Positions 6,480 to 12,980 of a stretch of 13,211 nt of DNA are shown here, piece after piece; the stretch's first letter is position 1, and the number at the start of each line of letters is the position of its first letter. Location of the stretch: assembly GCA_002440265.1 (NCBI GenBank), contig DJSG01000055.1, positions 1 through 13,211 on the forward strand. Reading direction: 5' to 3'. The notes beneath the pieces were generated by a model. It made no database searches and had not been told where the DNA came from. It saw nothing but the letters and a program-made list of their open reading frames with translations. The stretch is from Bacteroidales bacterium UBA6340 (GTDB taxonomy: Bacteria; Bacteroidota; Bacteroidia; Bacteroidales; Paludibacteraceae). Both the position numbers and the translations under genes were made by a program.

Positions 6480-7630
6480 ACGCGTTGTAGGTGTAGTTTG
6501 TTGATTAGCCGGTTCAGCACTTCGGCTTTCTCTGGGTGTCCGAGCAGGGTGGCGGCTTTGGTGCCCTCGTCGGTGGTGTCGTCCAATGTCCATCGGAGCA
6601 TGATGTCGGCGATGTCGGCTTTGTTGCCGTCGGCAGGTCGCCACAGGTCGCGCACCCGCTGCGAGAGGTAGATGCGGTCGTAGTCGATGGCGCGTATCGC
6701 CTTGCCCCAGTCCTCGTAGCCGTCGATGTCGGGGTGGACGAAGATATGCCGCTTGGCGGCTATGAGCGGGCGGAGGAGGTCGGGGCGGAAGTTGGCTTTG
6801 CCGCCGGTGGCGAGCCACAGACTGTCCTCGGGGTCGGAGAACGCCGAGCATATCAGCGCAGTCTTCTCGCTCTCCACGAGGCAGATGGTCGCCTCCGGAT
6901 AGCGCGGCACGAGGTGGAGCCCGAACAGGCACATCTCGTACCGCTCACGGTCGCGGTCGAAGCGTCCCATCTTCTCCATGAAGCAGTGGAACCAGTACTG
7001 GCTCACCCGCGCCTCTTTGTCGCGGTGTCCGTCCGGGCGGTACTTCATGAACTTCGCCGTGGTCAGTTGCCCCGCCTCGTTGATGTACGGCCATATCGTC
7101 CAGCCCTGTGTCCATCCGCGCAGGCTGGTGCCGACGCGGTACTCGCCTATCATGCGCAGCAGACGGCGGTGGTAACTGTCGCGCATCGGCACGCGCAGCA
7201 GGCAGGTGAGCAGCGGGTTCTCGTCCTCGTGCCCCACGTAGCCGTCCAGCAGGCTTGCCGGCCATGTGCGCACGGGCAGCGGGGTGGCGGGTGTGCGGGG
7301 TGTATGCTTTGCCACTACGGGCTTGGGAGCATCATCGATATAGATGCCGTACATAGCCGCAAGGTAGCGCAGCGCATCCGGGTAGCAGAGTTTGTGCCCT
7401 TCCATCACCGCGTCGATGGGGTTGTAGGTCTCGCCGCTCGCAAAGTCCGTGGCTATGTTGCGACGCTCCGAGACCTTGAACGAGCCTATATGCCTGTCCT
7501 CTCGGAAGGGGTTCAGACACTCGTATTCGGCACCGCTACGGTGCAGTTCGCAACCTAAGTCGCGGAGTACGTCCACGATATTCGCTGCGTCGCGGATACG
7601 TTGCTCTATGCCGGTAGGGATAAGTTCCAT
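6476..7630 (-). CDS. Toprim-domain DNA primase with degenerate CHC2 finger
   Basis: This is a phage primase-like protein of 384 residues. Residues about 17-76 align in pattern with the DnaG CHC2 zinc-binding domain (CLNPFREDRHIGSFKV, then FASGETYNPIDAVM). Only one of the expected cysteines (C38) is kept, so the zinc site is probably lost. Residues about 245-330 form a Toprim-like core, with the catalytic glutamate in CLVESEKTALI (E253) and the acidic motif HPDIDGYEDW (D301, D303). The middle region (FMKYRPDGHRDKEARVSQYW) resembles Bacteroidales phage primase-like proteins such as DUF6371. The gene follows the helicase after an unusual 154-bp gap and overlaps the next gene by 4 bp, fitting a helicase-primase replication pair. 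Confidence 0.82.
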   Translation of the reverse strand: MELIPTGIEQRIRDAANIVDVLRDLGCELHRSGAEYECLNPFREDRHIGSFKVSERRNIATDFASGETYNPIDAVMEGHKLCYPDALRYLAAMYGIYIDDAPKPVVAKHTPRTPATPLPVRTWPASLLDGYVGHEDENPLLTCLLRVPMRDSYHRRLLRMIGEYRVGTSLRGWTQGWTIWPYINEAGQLTTAKFMKYRPDGHRDKEARVSQYWFHCFMEKMGRFDRDRERYEMCLFGLHLVPRYPEATICLVESEKTALICSAFSDPEDSLWLATGGKANFRPDLLRPLIAAKRHIFVHPDIDGYEDWGKAIRAIDYDRIYLSQRVRDLWRPADGNKADIADIMLRWTLDDTTDEGTKAATLLGHPEKAEVLNRLINKLHLQRV

Positions 7631-7631
7631 C

Positions 7632-7663
7632 TTTTATCTGTTTATTCGTTTATCAGTTTATTT
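7632..7663. repeat. Four A+T-rich tandem octamers before the primase start
   Basis: On the leftward strand four consecutive 8-mers of the form NNATAAAC (the last ends in A) occupy 7663-7632: AAATAAAC, TGATAAAC, GAATAAAC, AGATAAAA. They abut the primase ATG at 7630 and could ease strand opening or affect translation initiation. Confidence 0.65.
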
Positions 7664-7718
7664 GTTTTTTGGATAAATCGTGCGATTTTTTTTCGCCGCG
7701 AGGAGGTGGTTTTGGGGG

Positions 7719-7781
7719 TGGACTGGACTGTGACCTACTCTCCCCCTATTTATAGGGGGGGGAGAGTAGTCCAGTAGTCCA
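7719..7781. repeat. 63-bp inverted repeat in the helicase-primase gap
   Basis: The inner arms CTACTCTCCCCCTAT (7735-7749) and ATAGGGGG-GGG-AGAGTAG (7752-7769, three extra G) pair almost fully around a TT centre. The outer arms TGGACTGGACTG (7719-7730) and CAGTAGTCCA (7772-7781) are partly complementary. No T-run follows on either strand, so it is not a simple terminator. Its place between helicase and primase genes makes an origin or a regulatory RNA hairpin possible. Confidence 0.75.
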
Positions 7782-7784
7782 AGC

Positions 7785-8936
7785 CTAAAATACCTCGTCA
7801 TCATCGTGCATGGAATTGTCGGCTGTGTTGACGATGCGTCCCGCGTCGTCAACATTATCATTCTCGAAGAGGTCTGCCGCCAGTCGGTAGCGGTTGCTTT
7901 CGCACACCAATATCCCCTGCCGTACCGCCTCATCAATTAATTCATTAGCCTTGGATGTACCAATACTCTTCGCCTTCCGTATCCTATCTCGGAGTGCGTG
8001 CTTGCTCAGGCTCTCATTCCCGCACACGCTGACCGTCTCGCGTATCTGTCGCGGGTCTATCGCGGGTTGTTCGCGGGTCTCGGGCGTGAAAGTATCCATC
8101 ACGGGGTGCCCGTAGTGGTTGTCGTCGTCCTCGATATGGAACATCCAGTCGTCGAAGTCGCGGGCACGGTTCTTCGCCTGCGTCACGGTGAACGTGGCAC
8201 GGGTGCCGCTCTTGTCTTTCTTCGTGCGGAGGATGTCGGTCGCCTTGCGCTCGAGAAACGACCCCGCGTGCCCCACCATCTTCTCGCTGCCCGGATTCTC
8301 GTGGAGCAGGCACCACAGACTGATGTTGTAGTGCGATGCCACGCCCATACACTGGTAGATGAGCAACTGGCACGCACGGTTGTCGTTGAAGTCGCCTATC
8401 ACGTCTATCAGTCCGTCGAGGAACACCACATCCGGGCGCATCTCGTAGATGGCACGCAGCGTCATGCGCCAGCGGTCCTCCGCACGCACCACCTCGCGCA
8501 GCCACAGGATACGGAACTGCTGCTGCACCGTACCGCGCTGCCAACCCATCTCCTGATAGACGCGCAGCATCACCAGTTGGGTGTTGCCTTTCTCCATCTC
8601 GGTGTCGATATACAGCACGGTCGGCTCGCGCCCCTCGCGGTTGCACCGCTCCTTCAGGAGCGAGTGGAGGTTGCCGAAGTCGCCCCGCATGATGGCTACC
8701 ATCAGTTGGGTGAACGTCATTGTCTTGCCGTGTCCGGGCTTGCCTGTCAAACCGTGGATACCGCCCATCGGGGCAAACGGCACGCCGCAGTAACTGAGCG
8801 TGTACTGTGGACTGGTGTATGCCTCCGTGGGGTCGAGCCAGTTGCGGCTGATGTCGGCATCTATCCAGTCGAGGTCCCGCAGGAAAGCGTCCTGCGCCTG
8901 CTCCAGCACTTCTATCGGGTTGGTGGTTGTTTCCAT
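7785..8936 (-). CDS. RecA/RepA-like hexameric helicase ATPase
   Basis: This is an AAA_25-type P-loop ATPase of 383 residues, the probable replicative helicase of the phage. The Walker A motif is GKPGHGKT at residues 65-72. IDTEME (about 110-115) follows as the catalytic acidic segment. The Walker B VVFLDG is at about 170-175. A sensor-like WCLLHENPGSEK is at about 208-219. This order matches RepA/RecA-fold helicases. Residues about 315-358 read as a winged helix (HALRDRIRKAKSIGTSKANE and onward), and the last 25 residues are acidic, like a protein-docking tail. The start at 8936 is preceded by GACTCAG six bases upstream. It lies between ssb and primase in the leftward replication block. Confidence 0.87.
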   Translation of the reverse strand: METTTNPIEVLEQAQDAFLRDLDWIDADISRNWLDPTEAYTSPQYTLSYCGVPFAPMGGIHGLTGKPGHGKTMTFTQLMVAIMRGDFGNLHSLLKERCNREGREPTVLYIDTEMEKGNTQLVMLRVYQEMGWQRGTVQQQFRILWLREVVRAEDRWRMTLRAIYEMRPDVVFLDGLIDVIGDFNDNRACQLLIYQCMGVASHYNISLWCLLHENPGSEKMVGHAGSFLERKATDILRTKKDKSGTRATFTVTQAKNRARDFDDWMFHIEDDDNHYGHPVMDTFTPETREQPAIDPRQIRETVSVCGNESLSKHALRDRIRKAKSIGTSKANELIDEAVRQGILVCESNRYRLAADLFENDNVDDAGRIVNTADNSMHDDDEVF

Positions 8937-8950
8937 TGTTTTCTGAGTCT

Positions 8951-8987
8951 GTGAGACCTCTCAACCCCCTCCAAAGAAGGGGCTCAA
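8951..8987. repeat. REP-like palindromic repeat, copy A
   Basis: GAGACCTCTCAACCCCCTCC followed by AAAGAAGGGGCTCAA is almost the exact inverse of copy C at 9513-9548. It forms a short C/G-rich hairpin with a TTT/AAA loop. It lies directly upstream of the helicase gene, in the gap after ssb. Confidence 0.7.
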
Positions 8988-9024
8988 CGATGCATTAGCA
9001 ACTCTGTTCTATTGAGTCTTTCAA

Positions 9025-9054
9025 TTGAGCCCCCTCTTTGAGGGGTGGTGGAGT
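9025..9054. repeat. REP-like palindromic repeat, copy B
   Basis: TTGAGCCCCCTCTTTGAGGG followed by GTGGTGGAGTC contains a perfect CCCCTC-TTT-GAGGGG hairpin (9031-9045). It is a shorter relative of copies A and C, in the same orientation as C, and ends 6 bp from the ssb stop. No T-run follows, so terminator activity is doubtful. Confidence 0.65.
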
Positions 9055-9059
9055 CTTAC

Positions 9060-9479
9060 TTAAAATGGGAGTTTCTCCTTGTTTTCTTCGTTCTGCGACA
9101 CTTTTTCTTCTTTTGTGGTAGATTGTACCATTTGTGTATCATTCACGTCTTGTAGCGCGTCTTTTGTGCCTTGTTGGGGCTTTTGCGTGCCTTGTGGGGT
9201 GAGTGCCGAGAAGCGATTGATGGTCTTGCGCTCAATCATGTAGGGCTTGCCGTCGGCATTACGGTTGCCTTCCACCACCTCCGAAGTGATGCGGAACTCG
9301 CCATACGCGCCCACTGTCATGCCGATACGCGCCTGGTTGTCTTTGCTGTGGAACGTCCGGGCGGCGAACTCATCGTCACCGCTCTCGATACGTACCGAGT
9401 AGATAGGACCCCACGTGTCGTCTTTGCGTTTGAAAACGTCCGTCTCCACGATGGAGACAATTTTGCCTAATAATTTCAT
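9060..9479 (-). CDS. ssb: Phage single-stranded DNA-binding protein (OB fold)
   Basis: The 139-residue protein has an N-terminal OB-fold-like domain (about residues 1-92). Its strands start MKLLGKIVSIVETDVF and continue with YSVRIESGDDEFAARTFHSK and GAYGEFRITSEV. A Gln/Thr/Lys-rich disordered linker follows. The C-terminus reads ENKEKLPF, which ends like the SSB tail (acidic residues then a hydrophobic-Pro-Phe tip) that binds partner proteins in bacterial SSBs. This layout, and its place next to a helicase and a primase, support an SSB role in phage replication. It is shorter and more divergent than cellular SSB. REP-like elements flank the gene on both sides. Confidence 0.75.
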   Translation of the reverse strand: MKLLGKIVSIVETDVFKRKDDTWGPIYSVRIESGDDEFAARTFHSKDNQARIGMTVGAYGEFRITSEVVEGNRNADGKPYMIERKTINRFSALTPQGTQKPQQGTKDALQDVNDTQMVQSTTKEEKVSQNEENKEKLPF

Positions 9480-9512
9480 ACTCTGCTGTTTATTGATAAC
9501 TAATTCTATCTA

Positions 9513-9548
9513 TGAGCCCCTTCTTTGGAGGGGTTGGGGAGGTCTGAG
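9513..9548. repeat. REP-like palindromic repeat, copy C
   Basis: TGAGCCCCTTCTTTGGAGGG followed by GTTGGGGAGGTCTGAG is the inverse of copy A with only a few differences. It sits 34 bp upstream of the ssb start. Confidence 0.7.
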
Positions 9549-9768
9549 AAACATCCTTGGGGCGGGCTCCTACGTTCCAACAACCGCCATTGGCGTGTGC
9601 ATGTCCATGCAGCCCCTTCACTGTCTTATCCCTTGGATGCTGTGCTGCGCTGTTGTGGCGAGACTTCGTGCGAACGTTGTGGATAAGTTTTCACAACAGC
9701 ACAGCCTTGCAGGTCTCCTTGGCGGATTATTTCAAGTACAAATTAAAAAAACACTAATTACAAATTTG
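9549..9768. other. Non-coding stretch with a DnaA box inside an inverted repeat (candidate origin)
   Basis: No convincing gene is seen here. A perfect DnaA-box consensus, TTATCCACA, is present on the minus strand at 9686-9678. It lies between inverted arms CTGTGCTG-CGCTG-TTGTG (9640-9657) and CACAACAGCACAG (9692-9704). An A+T-rich tract follows (9728-9769) containing the palindrome ACAAATTTGT (9760-9769). With ssb, helicase and primase alongside, this may be a replication origin. It could equally be an operator-rich leader for ssb. Confidence 0.45.
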
Positions 9769-10014
9769 TCATAGGTTCGGATACCCTTGTGGGGTGTAGA
9801 TACACCGCTTTTTGCGCATTAGGGAGAGTATCTCTTTCTTCTCGAAGAGGATATTTTTTGTGCCTGAACTGTACCAATGCAGTTTCATTTTCCATTCTTT
9901 GTTAAAGGTGGCTTCGGTCTTGATGTGAAGCAATGCCATAGCCTCGTCCGTGGTGATAAAATCCATCTGGTCGAACGTGATGGGCGCGATTGGTGTTGGT
10001 TTTCTTGATGCCAT
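9769..10014 (-). CDS. Excisionase-like helix-turn-helix protein (81 aa)
   Basis: This small basic DNA-binding protein has residues about 18-68 that follow the pattern of MerR/Xis-type winged helices used by excisionases and DUF3853-like proteins. ITTDEAMALLHIKTEATFNK is the helix-turn-helix, and SSGTKNILFEKKEILSLMRK is the wing and following helix. It could act as a directionality factor for excision or as an early regulator; no integrase is nearby to favour the former. The start at 10014 is preceded four bases upstream by the GACTCAG motif. It is the third gene of the leftward early operon. Confidence 0.7.
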   Translation of the reverse strand: MASRKPTPIAPITFDQMDFITTDEAMALLHIKTEATFNKEWKMKLHWYSSGTKNILFEKKEILSLMRKKRCIYTPQGYPNL

Positions 10015-10081
10015 AATCCTGAGTCTTTATTGTTACTTGGTTAGTTATATGTTAGTTGCATGTTGCATGCTCGCTCCTTCC

Positions 10082-10285
10082 TCAGGAACGCCCGCACAAA
10101 ATCTCCCGCAAGGTGCTATCCGCACACCACCACAGACCTACGCCTATGGCGATGTATAAGGTCGTGGCGAGTAGCAAACTCTTCACTCCGCACCCTTGGG
10201 CGTGCCATTCGGCAACTACGATTGTAATAACGGCGAGGGTGGTGACAGCCCATACAATACCGTTGATGATTCTTGCTCGTTTCAT
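10082..10285 (-). CDS. Small two-helix membrane protein (67 aa)
   Basis: A 67-residue protein with a positively charged N-terminus (MKRAR) and two hydrophobic segments, about residues 8-25 (NGIVWAVTTLAVITIVVA) and 35-53 (KSLLLATTLYIAIGVGLWW), joined by a short Cys/Gly/His loop. This predicts an inner-membrane hairpin. It is the second gene of the early leftward operon, where phages often keep superinfection-exclusion or host-takeover membrane proteins. That role is inference from position only. Confidence 0.65.
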   Translation of the reverse strand: MKRARIINGIVWAVTTLAVITIVVAEWHAQGCGVKSLLLATTLYIAIGVGLWWCADSTLREILCGRS

Positions 10286-10322
10286 ATTCTGTTTTGCTTT
10301 AGTTATTTACCTGATTGCACAT

Positions 10323-10541
10323 TTATTCCGTCCCTCCAACTTCTGGATGTAAGGCAGAGAGAGGTTTTTCACTTCTCACATACTCCGCTCCGCCGTGCAG
10401 CAGCGCATAGTAGCGTATGCGCTTGGCGGCGTATGTGTCGTCGCACCCGTTGAACGCTCGCCGGATAGTCGGCTGGCTGTATCCGAACACGCGCTGTATC
10501 TGCTTTTTTACCCCGTGCGGGGCTATGATTTTTGTTGCCAT
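10323..10541 (-). CDS. Cro-like small DNA-binding protein, first lytic gene
   Basis: This 72-residue basic protein has a helix-turn-helix near residues 12-32 (KKQIQRVFGYSQPTIRRAFN), followed by RIRYYALLHGGAEY, a layout familiar from small phage regulators. It is the first leftward gene and lies back-to-back with the repressor-like gene at 10735, the place of Cro in temperate phages. A Bacteroidetes-type promoter at 10656-10625 would produce a leader of some 75 nt. The Cro role is inferred from size, HTH and position. Confidence 0.68.
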   Translation of the reverse strand: MATKIIAPHGVKKQIQRVFGYSQPTIRRAFNGCDDTYAAKRIRYYALLHGGAEYVRSEKPLSALHPEVGGTE

Positions 10542-10566
10542 ATCGCTGTCTGTTATGGGTCTAATT

Positions 10567-10598
10567 ATTGCCTATTTCACTTTTTATCACTACCTTTG
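10567..10598 (+). promoter_or_regulatory. Candidate rightward promoter for the repressor gene
   Basis: TACCTTTG at 10591-10598 is a full -7 box. ATTG at 10567-10570 stands 20 bp upstream as a three-of-four match to the -33 box. Transcription would start near 10605 and run into the repressor gene with a leader of about 130 nt. Confidence 0.5.
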
Positions 10599-10633
10599 TC
10601 GCGCTTTCACATTGAAAGACGGTGCAAAGGTAG
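10590..10633. promoter_or_regulatory. Nested palindrome between facing promoters (candidate operator)
   Basis: The outer arms CTACCTTTG (10590-10598) and CAAAGGTAG (10625-10633) are perfect inverses. Inner arms CTTTC (10604-10608) and GAAAG (10614-10618) share practically the same centre, near 10611. The outer arms contain the -7 boxes of the two facing promoters, so a dimeric repressor bound here could control both. Confidence 0.6.
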
Positions 10634-10656
10634 TATATTGTTTTTATTCATACAAA
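10625..10656 (-). promoter_or_regulatory. Leftward early (lytic) promoter
   Basis: On the minus strand TTTG (10656-10653) is followed after 20 bp by TACCTTTG (10632-10625), a full match to the Bacteroides -33/-7 consensus. It would drive the Cro-like gene and the early operon. Confidence 0.7.
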
Positions 10657-10734
10657 TTATATACGAATAAAATAACAAGAATTATCTATTCCGCAATATG
10701 TAGTTTGTAAAATTAACAATTAAATAATAGGTAT

Positions 10735-11205
10735 ATGGAAAAGTTGGATAGACTCAACAAGATGTATGAGTATGCTTGTGCAAAAAAACTTTGCAAAAAT
10801 AAGAAGACATTTGCTGCATTGCTGAATATGAATGAAGGAAATTTAAGTAGTGCTTTTTCTGGTAAGGATACGCGCTATTTGACCAACAACTTACTACTCC
10901 GTGCAAATGCTGCATTGGGAGATGTATTCAATCCATCATGGATTCTCTATGGCGAGGGGAATATGCTGGTGGAGCAATCCGCACCTAGCACGGAAATCAC
11001 GATTGACAACTCGAATATGGGTCATCATAACAGTATTGGTCATCACAACAGTGTGAATATCGGCGGCGTACCAGCGGGCGGAGATGCCGAGACATGGAAG
11101 AAGATAGCCGAGAGCCACGAGCAGCAAATCGCCGACCTCAAACAGCAAATCGCCGACCTCAAAGCCGACAAAGAAAAACTCTATCAACTCCTGATGAAGA
11201 AATAA
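10735..11205 (+). CDS. CI-like phage repressor with coiled-coil C-terminus
   Basis: The 156-residue protein is the probable lysogeny repressor. Residues about 1-77 resemble the DNA-binding domain of Bacteroidales phage repressors, with a helix-turn-helix (KTFAALLNMNEGNLSSAFSG) and the typical closing phrase NPSWILYGEGNML. No S24 peptidase domain follows, so LexA-like self-cleavage is unlikely. A hinge holds two tandem copies of the six-residue unit GHHNS(I/V), encoded by an 18-bp repeat at 11020-11055. The C-terminus is a coiled coil with QQIADLK twice, encoded by a perfect 21-bp tandem repeat at 11122-11163, likely for oligomerisation. It is the first rightward gene and diverges from the Cro-like gene. 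Confidence 0.78.
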   Translation: MEKLDRLNKMYEYACAKKLCKNKKTFAALLNMNEGNLSSAFSGKDTRYLTNNLLLRANAALGDVFNPSWILYGEGNMLVEQSAPSTEITIDNSNMGHHNSIGHHNSVNIGGVPAGGDAETWKKIAESHEQQIADLKQQIADLKADKEKLYQLLMKK

Positions 11206-11266
11206 TGTTCAATCTGTTAGGAATGATTGGGATTTAGTGAATATCAACCGACAAAAGCAATAAATA

Positions 11267-12958
11267 ATGGCTCTACCTATAAACATAGGCTACCTGCTCA
11301 ACCGAAAAGTAGAATCCAATCGCATAGAATTCAAAGCGAGTTGGAACCCCGATAAAATATACCATACCATCTGTGCTTTTGCCACTGATATTGAGAATAC
11401 AGGTGGAGGGTATATCCTAATAGGTGTAGAGGAAGAGAACGGAGTTGTCAAGAGACCTGTCAAAGGATTAGACATAAACACCATTGATGCCATACTGCGA
11501 GACATGGTCGGCTACGATGCCAAGATTAAGCCTACCTTCCGTTACATCACTTCCGTGGAAGATGTAGATGAACAAAAGATATTGGTGCTATGGATTCCCG
11601 CCGGTCCGAACAGACCCTATTCTGTTCCTGAAAGTGTAGTGGCAAAAGGCGCGTCCACACCGAAGTACTACATACGCAGCAAATCGTCCACTATTGAAGC
11701 AAAAGGGGCGATACTTGACGAGGTGCATCTGCTTGCCAACAGAGTTCCGTTTGATGAGCGAGGCAATGAGACTATCGCTTTGAGTGATATTTCGGCAGTA
11801 CGGGTTTATGAACATCTGCAGGCAGTCAAAAGCAAGTTGGCTGACGACTTTTCACCAAGTGCACTGATGGATATTCTTGACAAAATGAACTTGCTTACAG
11901 GACCGGCAGAACATAGGCTCATCAAGAATGTGGCAGCAATGATGTTTTGTGACAACCCCGCAAAGTTTTTCCCTTATACGCAAGTCGATATAGTACATTT
12001 CCCCGGTGGGCGTGTAGAGAACCCTGATGTAATGGTAGAAGTACCACCTATATATGGTCCGGTACCTAAAATGATAAATGAGGTGCTGTCATATCTGCGC
12101 ACAAATGTAGTAAAGCAACATATTATCAAGCCTTCCGATTCGGAGAAATCCAACCGGACCTATAATTATCCATACCAAGCATTGGAGGAGGCAGTGGTAA
12201 ATGCTCTATACCACAGAGATTATCAGGAATCAGAACCCGTGGAGATTGCTATTGAACCGACAGGGATTGACATATTGAGTTATAGCGGTCCGGACCGTTC
12301 TATCAGCGAGAGTGCTATCAAAGAAGCCAAAATACTCAAAGCACGGCGGTACAGGAATCGTCGTTTGGGCGATTTTCTGAAAGAATTAGACTTGACAGAA
12401 GGACGGGCGACAGGCATACCTACTATACAGAAACACCTAAAACAAAATGGTTCAGCGGCCGCCACCATCCAAACCGATGACGAAAGGTCGTATTTCCTTA
12501 TAACCATTCCTTGCCGGGAGGATATGATAGAAAGTGAATTTGTGTCGAAAAACGAAACGGAAACTACCATTTTAACGATACTTGAAAATGAACTTAAAAA
12601 TGGAGATTTTCAAGTTTATATTACTGATATTGACCACGTTACAGCAATAAAAGAGCAACTTAAAAATCTCGTTTTACAAGTCTGTTTACAAGTCGGGGAT
12701 AATGCAAAGGTAGGGGTGGAACTATTGACTAAAGTTGTTGTGGAAACATTGAGCAAATTATATCACAATGAGAAATTGTCTGCGGGGGAGTTGGCTAACG
12801 AAAGCCCGATAGGAAGTTTGTATAAGTTGCGTCGCTATATCCTAAATCCTATGATAGATAATGGCTATGTGGAGATGACACAGCCCGATAAACCCACAAG
12901 TTCAAAGCAGGGGTATCGGCTTACGGAAAAGGGAGTTGGATTGTTTCACGCTAAATAA
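11267..12958 (+). CDS. AlbA_2 (Schlafen-like) and HATPase domain protein, probable lysogenic cargo
   Basis: This 563-residue protein has three parts. An AlbA_2/Schlafen-type nucleic-acid-binding domain lies at about residues 13-145, with the marker IEFKASWNP at 20-28, GGGYILIGVEEENG at 46-59 and YYIRSKSS at 134-141. A HATPase_c_4-type GHKL ATP-binding domain lies at about 280-415, with YPYQALEEAVVNALYHRDY at 301-319 containing the N-box. The C-terminus has a winged-helix-like end (about 500-563). Such proteins are seen as regulators and in some anti-phage loci; no function is proven here. It follows the repressor by 61 bp without a terminator, so both may be expressed in the lysogen. The gene is A+T-richer than the lytic genes and lies right beside the attachment site, typical of cargo. 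Confidence 0.85.
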   Translation: MALPINIGYLLNRKVESNRIEFKASWNPDKIYHTICAFATDIENTGGGYILIGVEEENGVVKRPVKGLDINTIDAILRDMVGYDAKIKPTFRYITSVEDVDEQKILVLWIPAGPNRPYSVPESVVAKGASTPKYYIRSKSSTIEAKGAILDEVHLLANRVPFDERGNETIALSDISAVRVYEHLQAVKSKLADDFSPSALMDILDKMNLLTGPAEHRLIKNVAAMMFCDNPAKFFPYTQVDIVHFPGGRVENPDVMVEVPPIYGPVPKMINEVLSYLRTNVVKQHIIKPSDSEKSNRTYNYPYQALEEAVVNALYHRDYQESEPVEIAIEPTGIDILSYSGPDRSISESAIKEAKILKARRYRNRRLGDFLKELDLTEGRATGIPTIQKHLKQNGSAAATIQTDDERSYFLITIPCREDMIESEFVSKNETETTILTILENELKNGDFQVYITDIDHVTAIKEQLKNLVLQVCLQVGDNAKVGVELLTKVVVETLSKLYHNEKLSAGELANESPIGSLYKLRRYILNPMIDNGYVEMTQPDKPTSSKQGYRLTEKGVGLFHAK

Positions 12959-12980
12959 GTCATGTTTTACCCATAAAATA

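Noticed and set aside
6536..7558. A 340-codon open frame on the plus strand
   Set aside because: Antisense to the Toprim primase gene; the product is Val/Ala/His-rich without a recognisable domain.
7998..8954. A 318-codon open frame on the plus strand
   Set aside because: Antisense to the helicase gene, whose P-loop and Walker B are unmistakable.
8014..8964. A second minus-strand frame over the helicase gene
   Set aside because: Different frame of the same strand with an Arg/Pro-rich translation; the helicase frame is clearly the real one.
9415..9774. Plus-strand frame across the ssb-excisionase gap
   Set aside because: It overlaps the ssb start antisense, its translation has no pattern, and the DNA is better explained as repeat and origin-like sequence.
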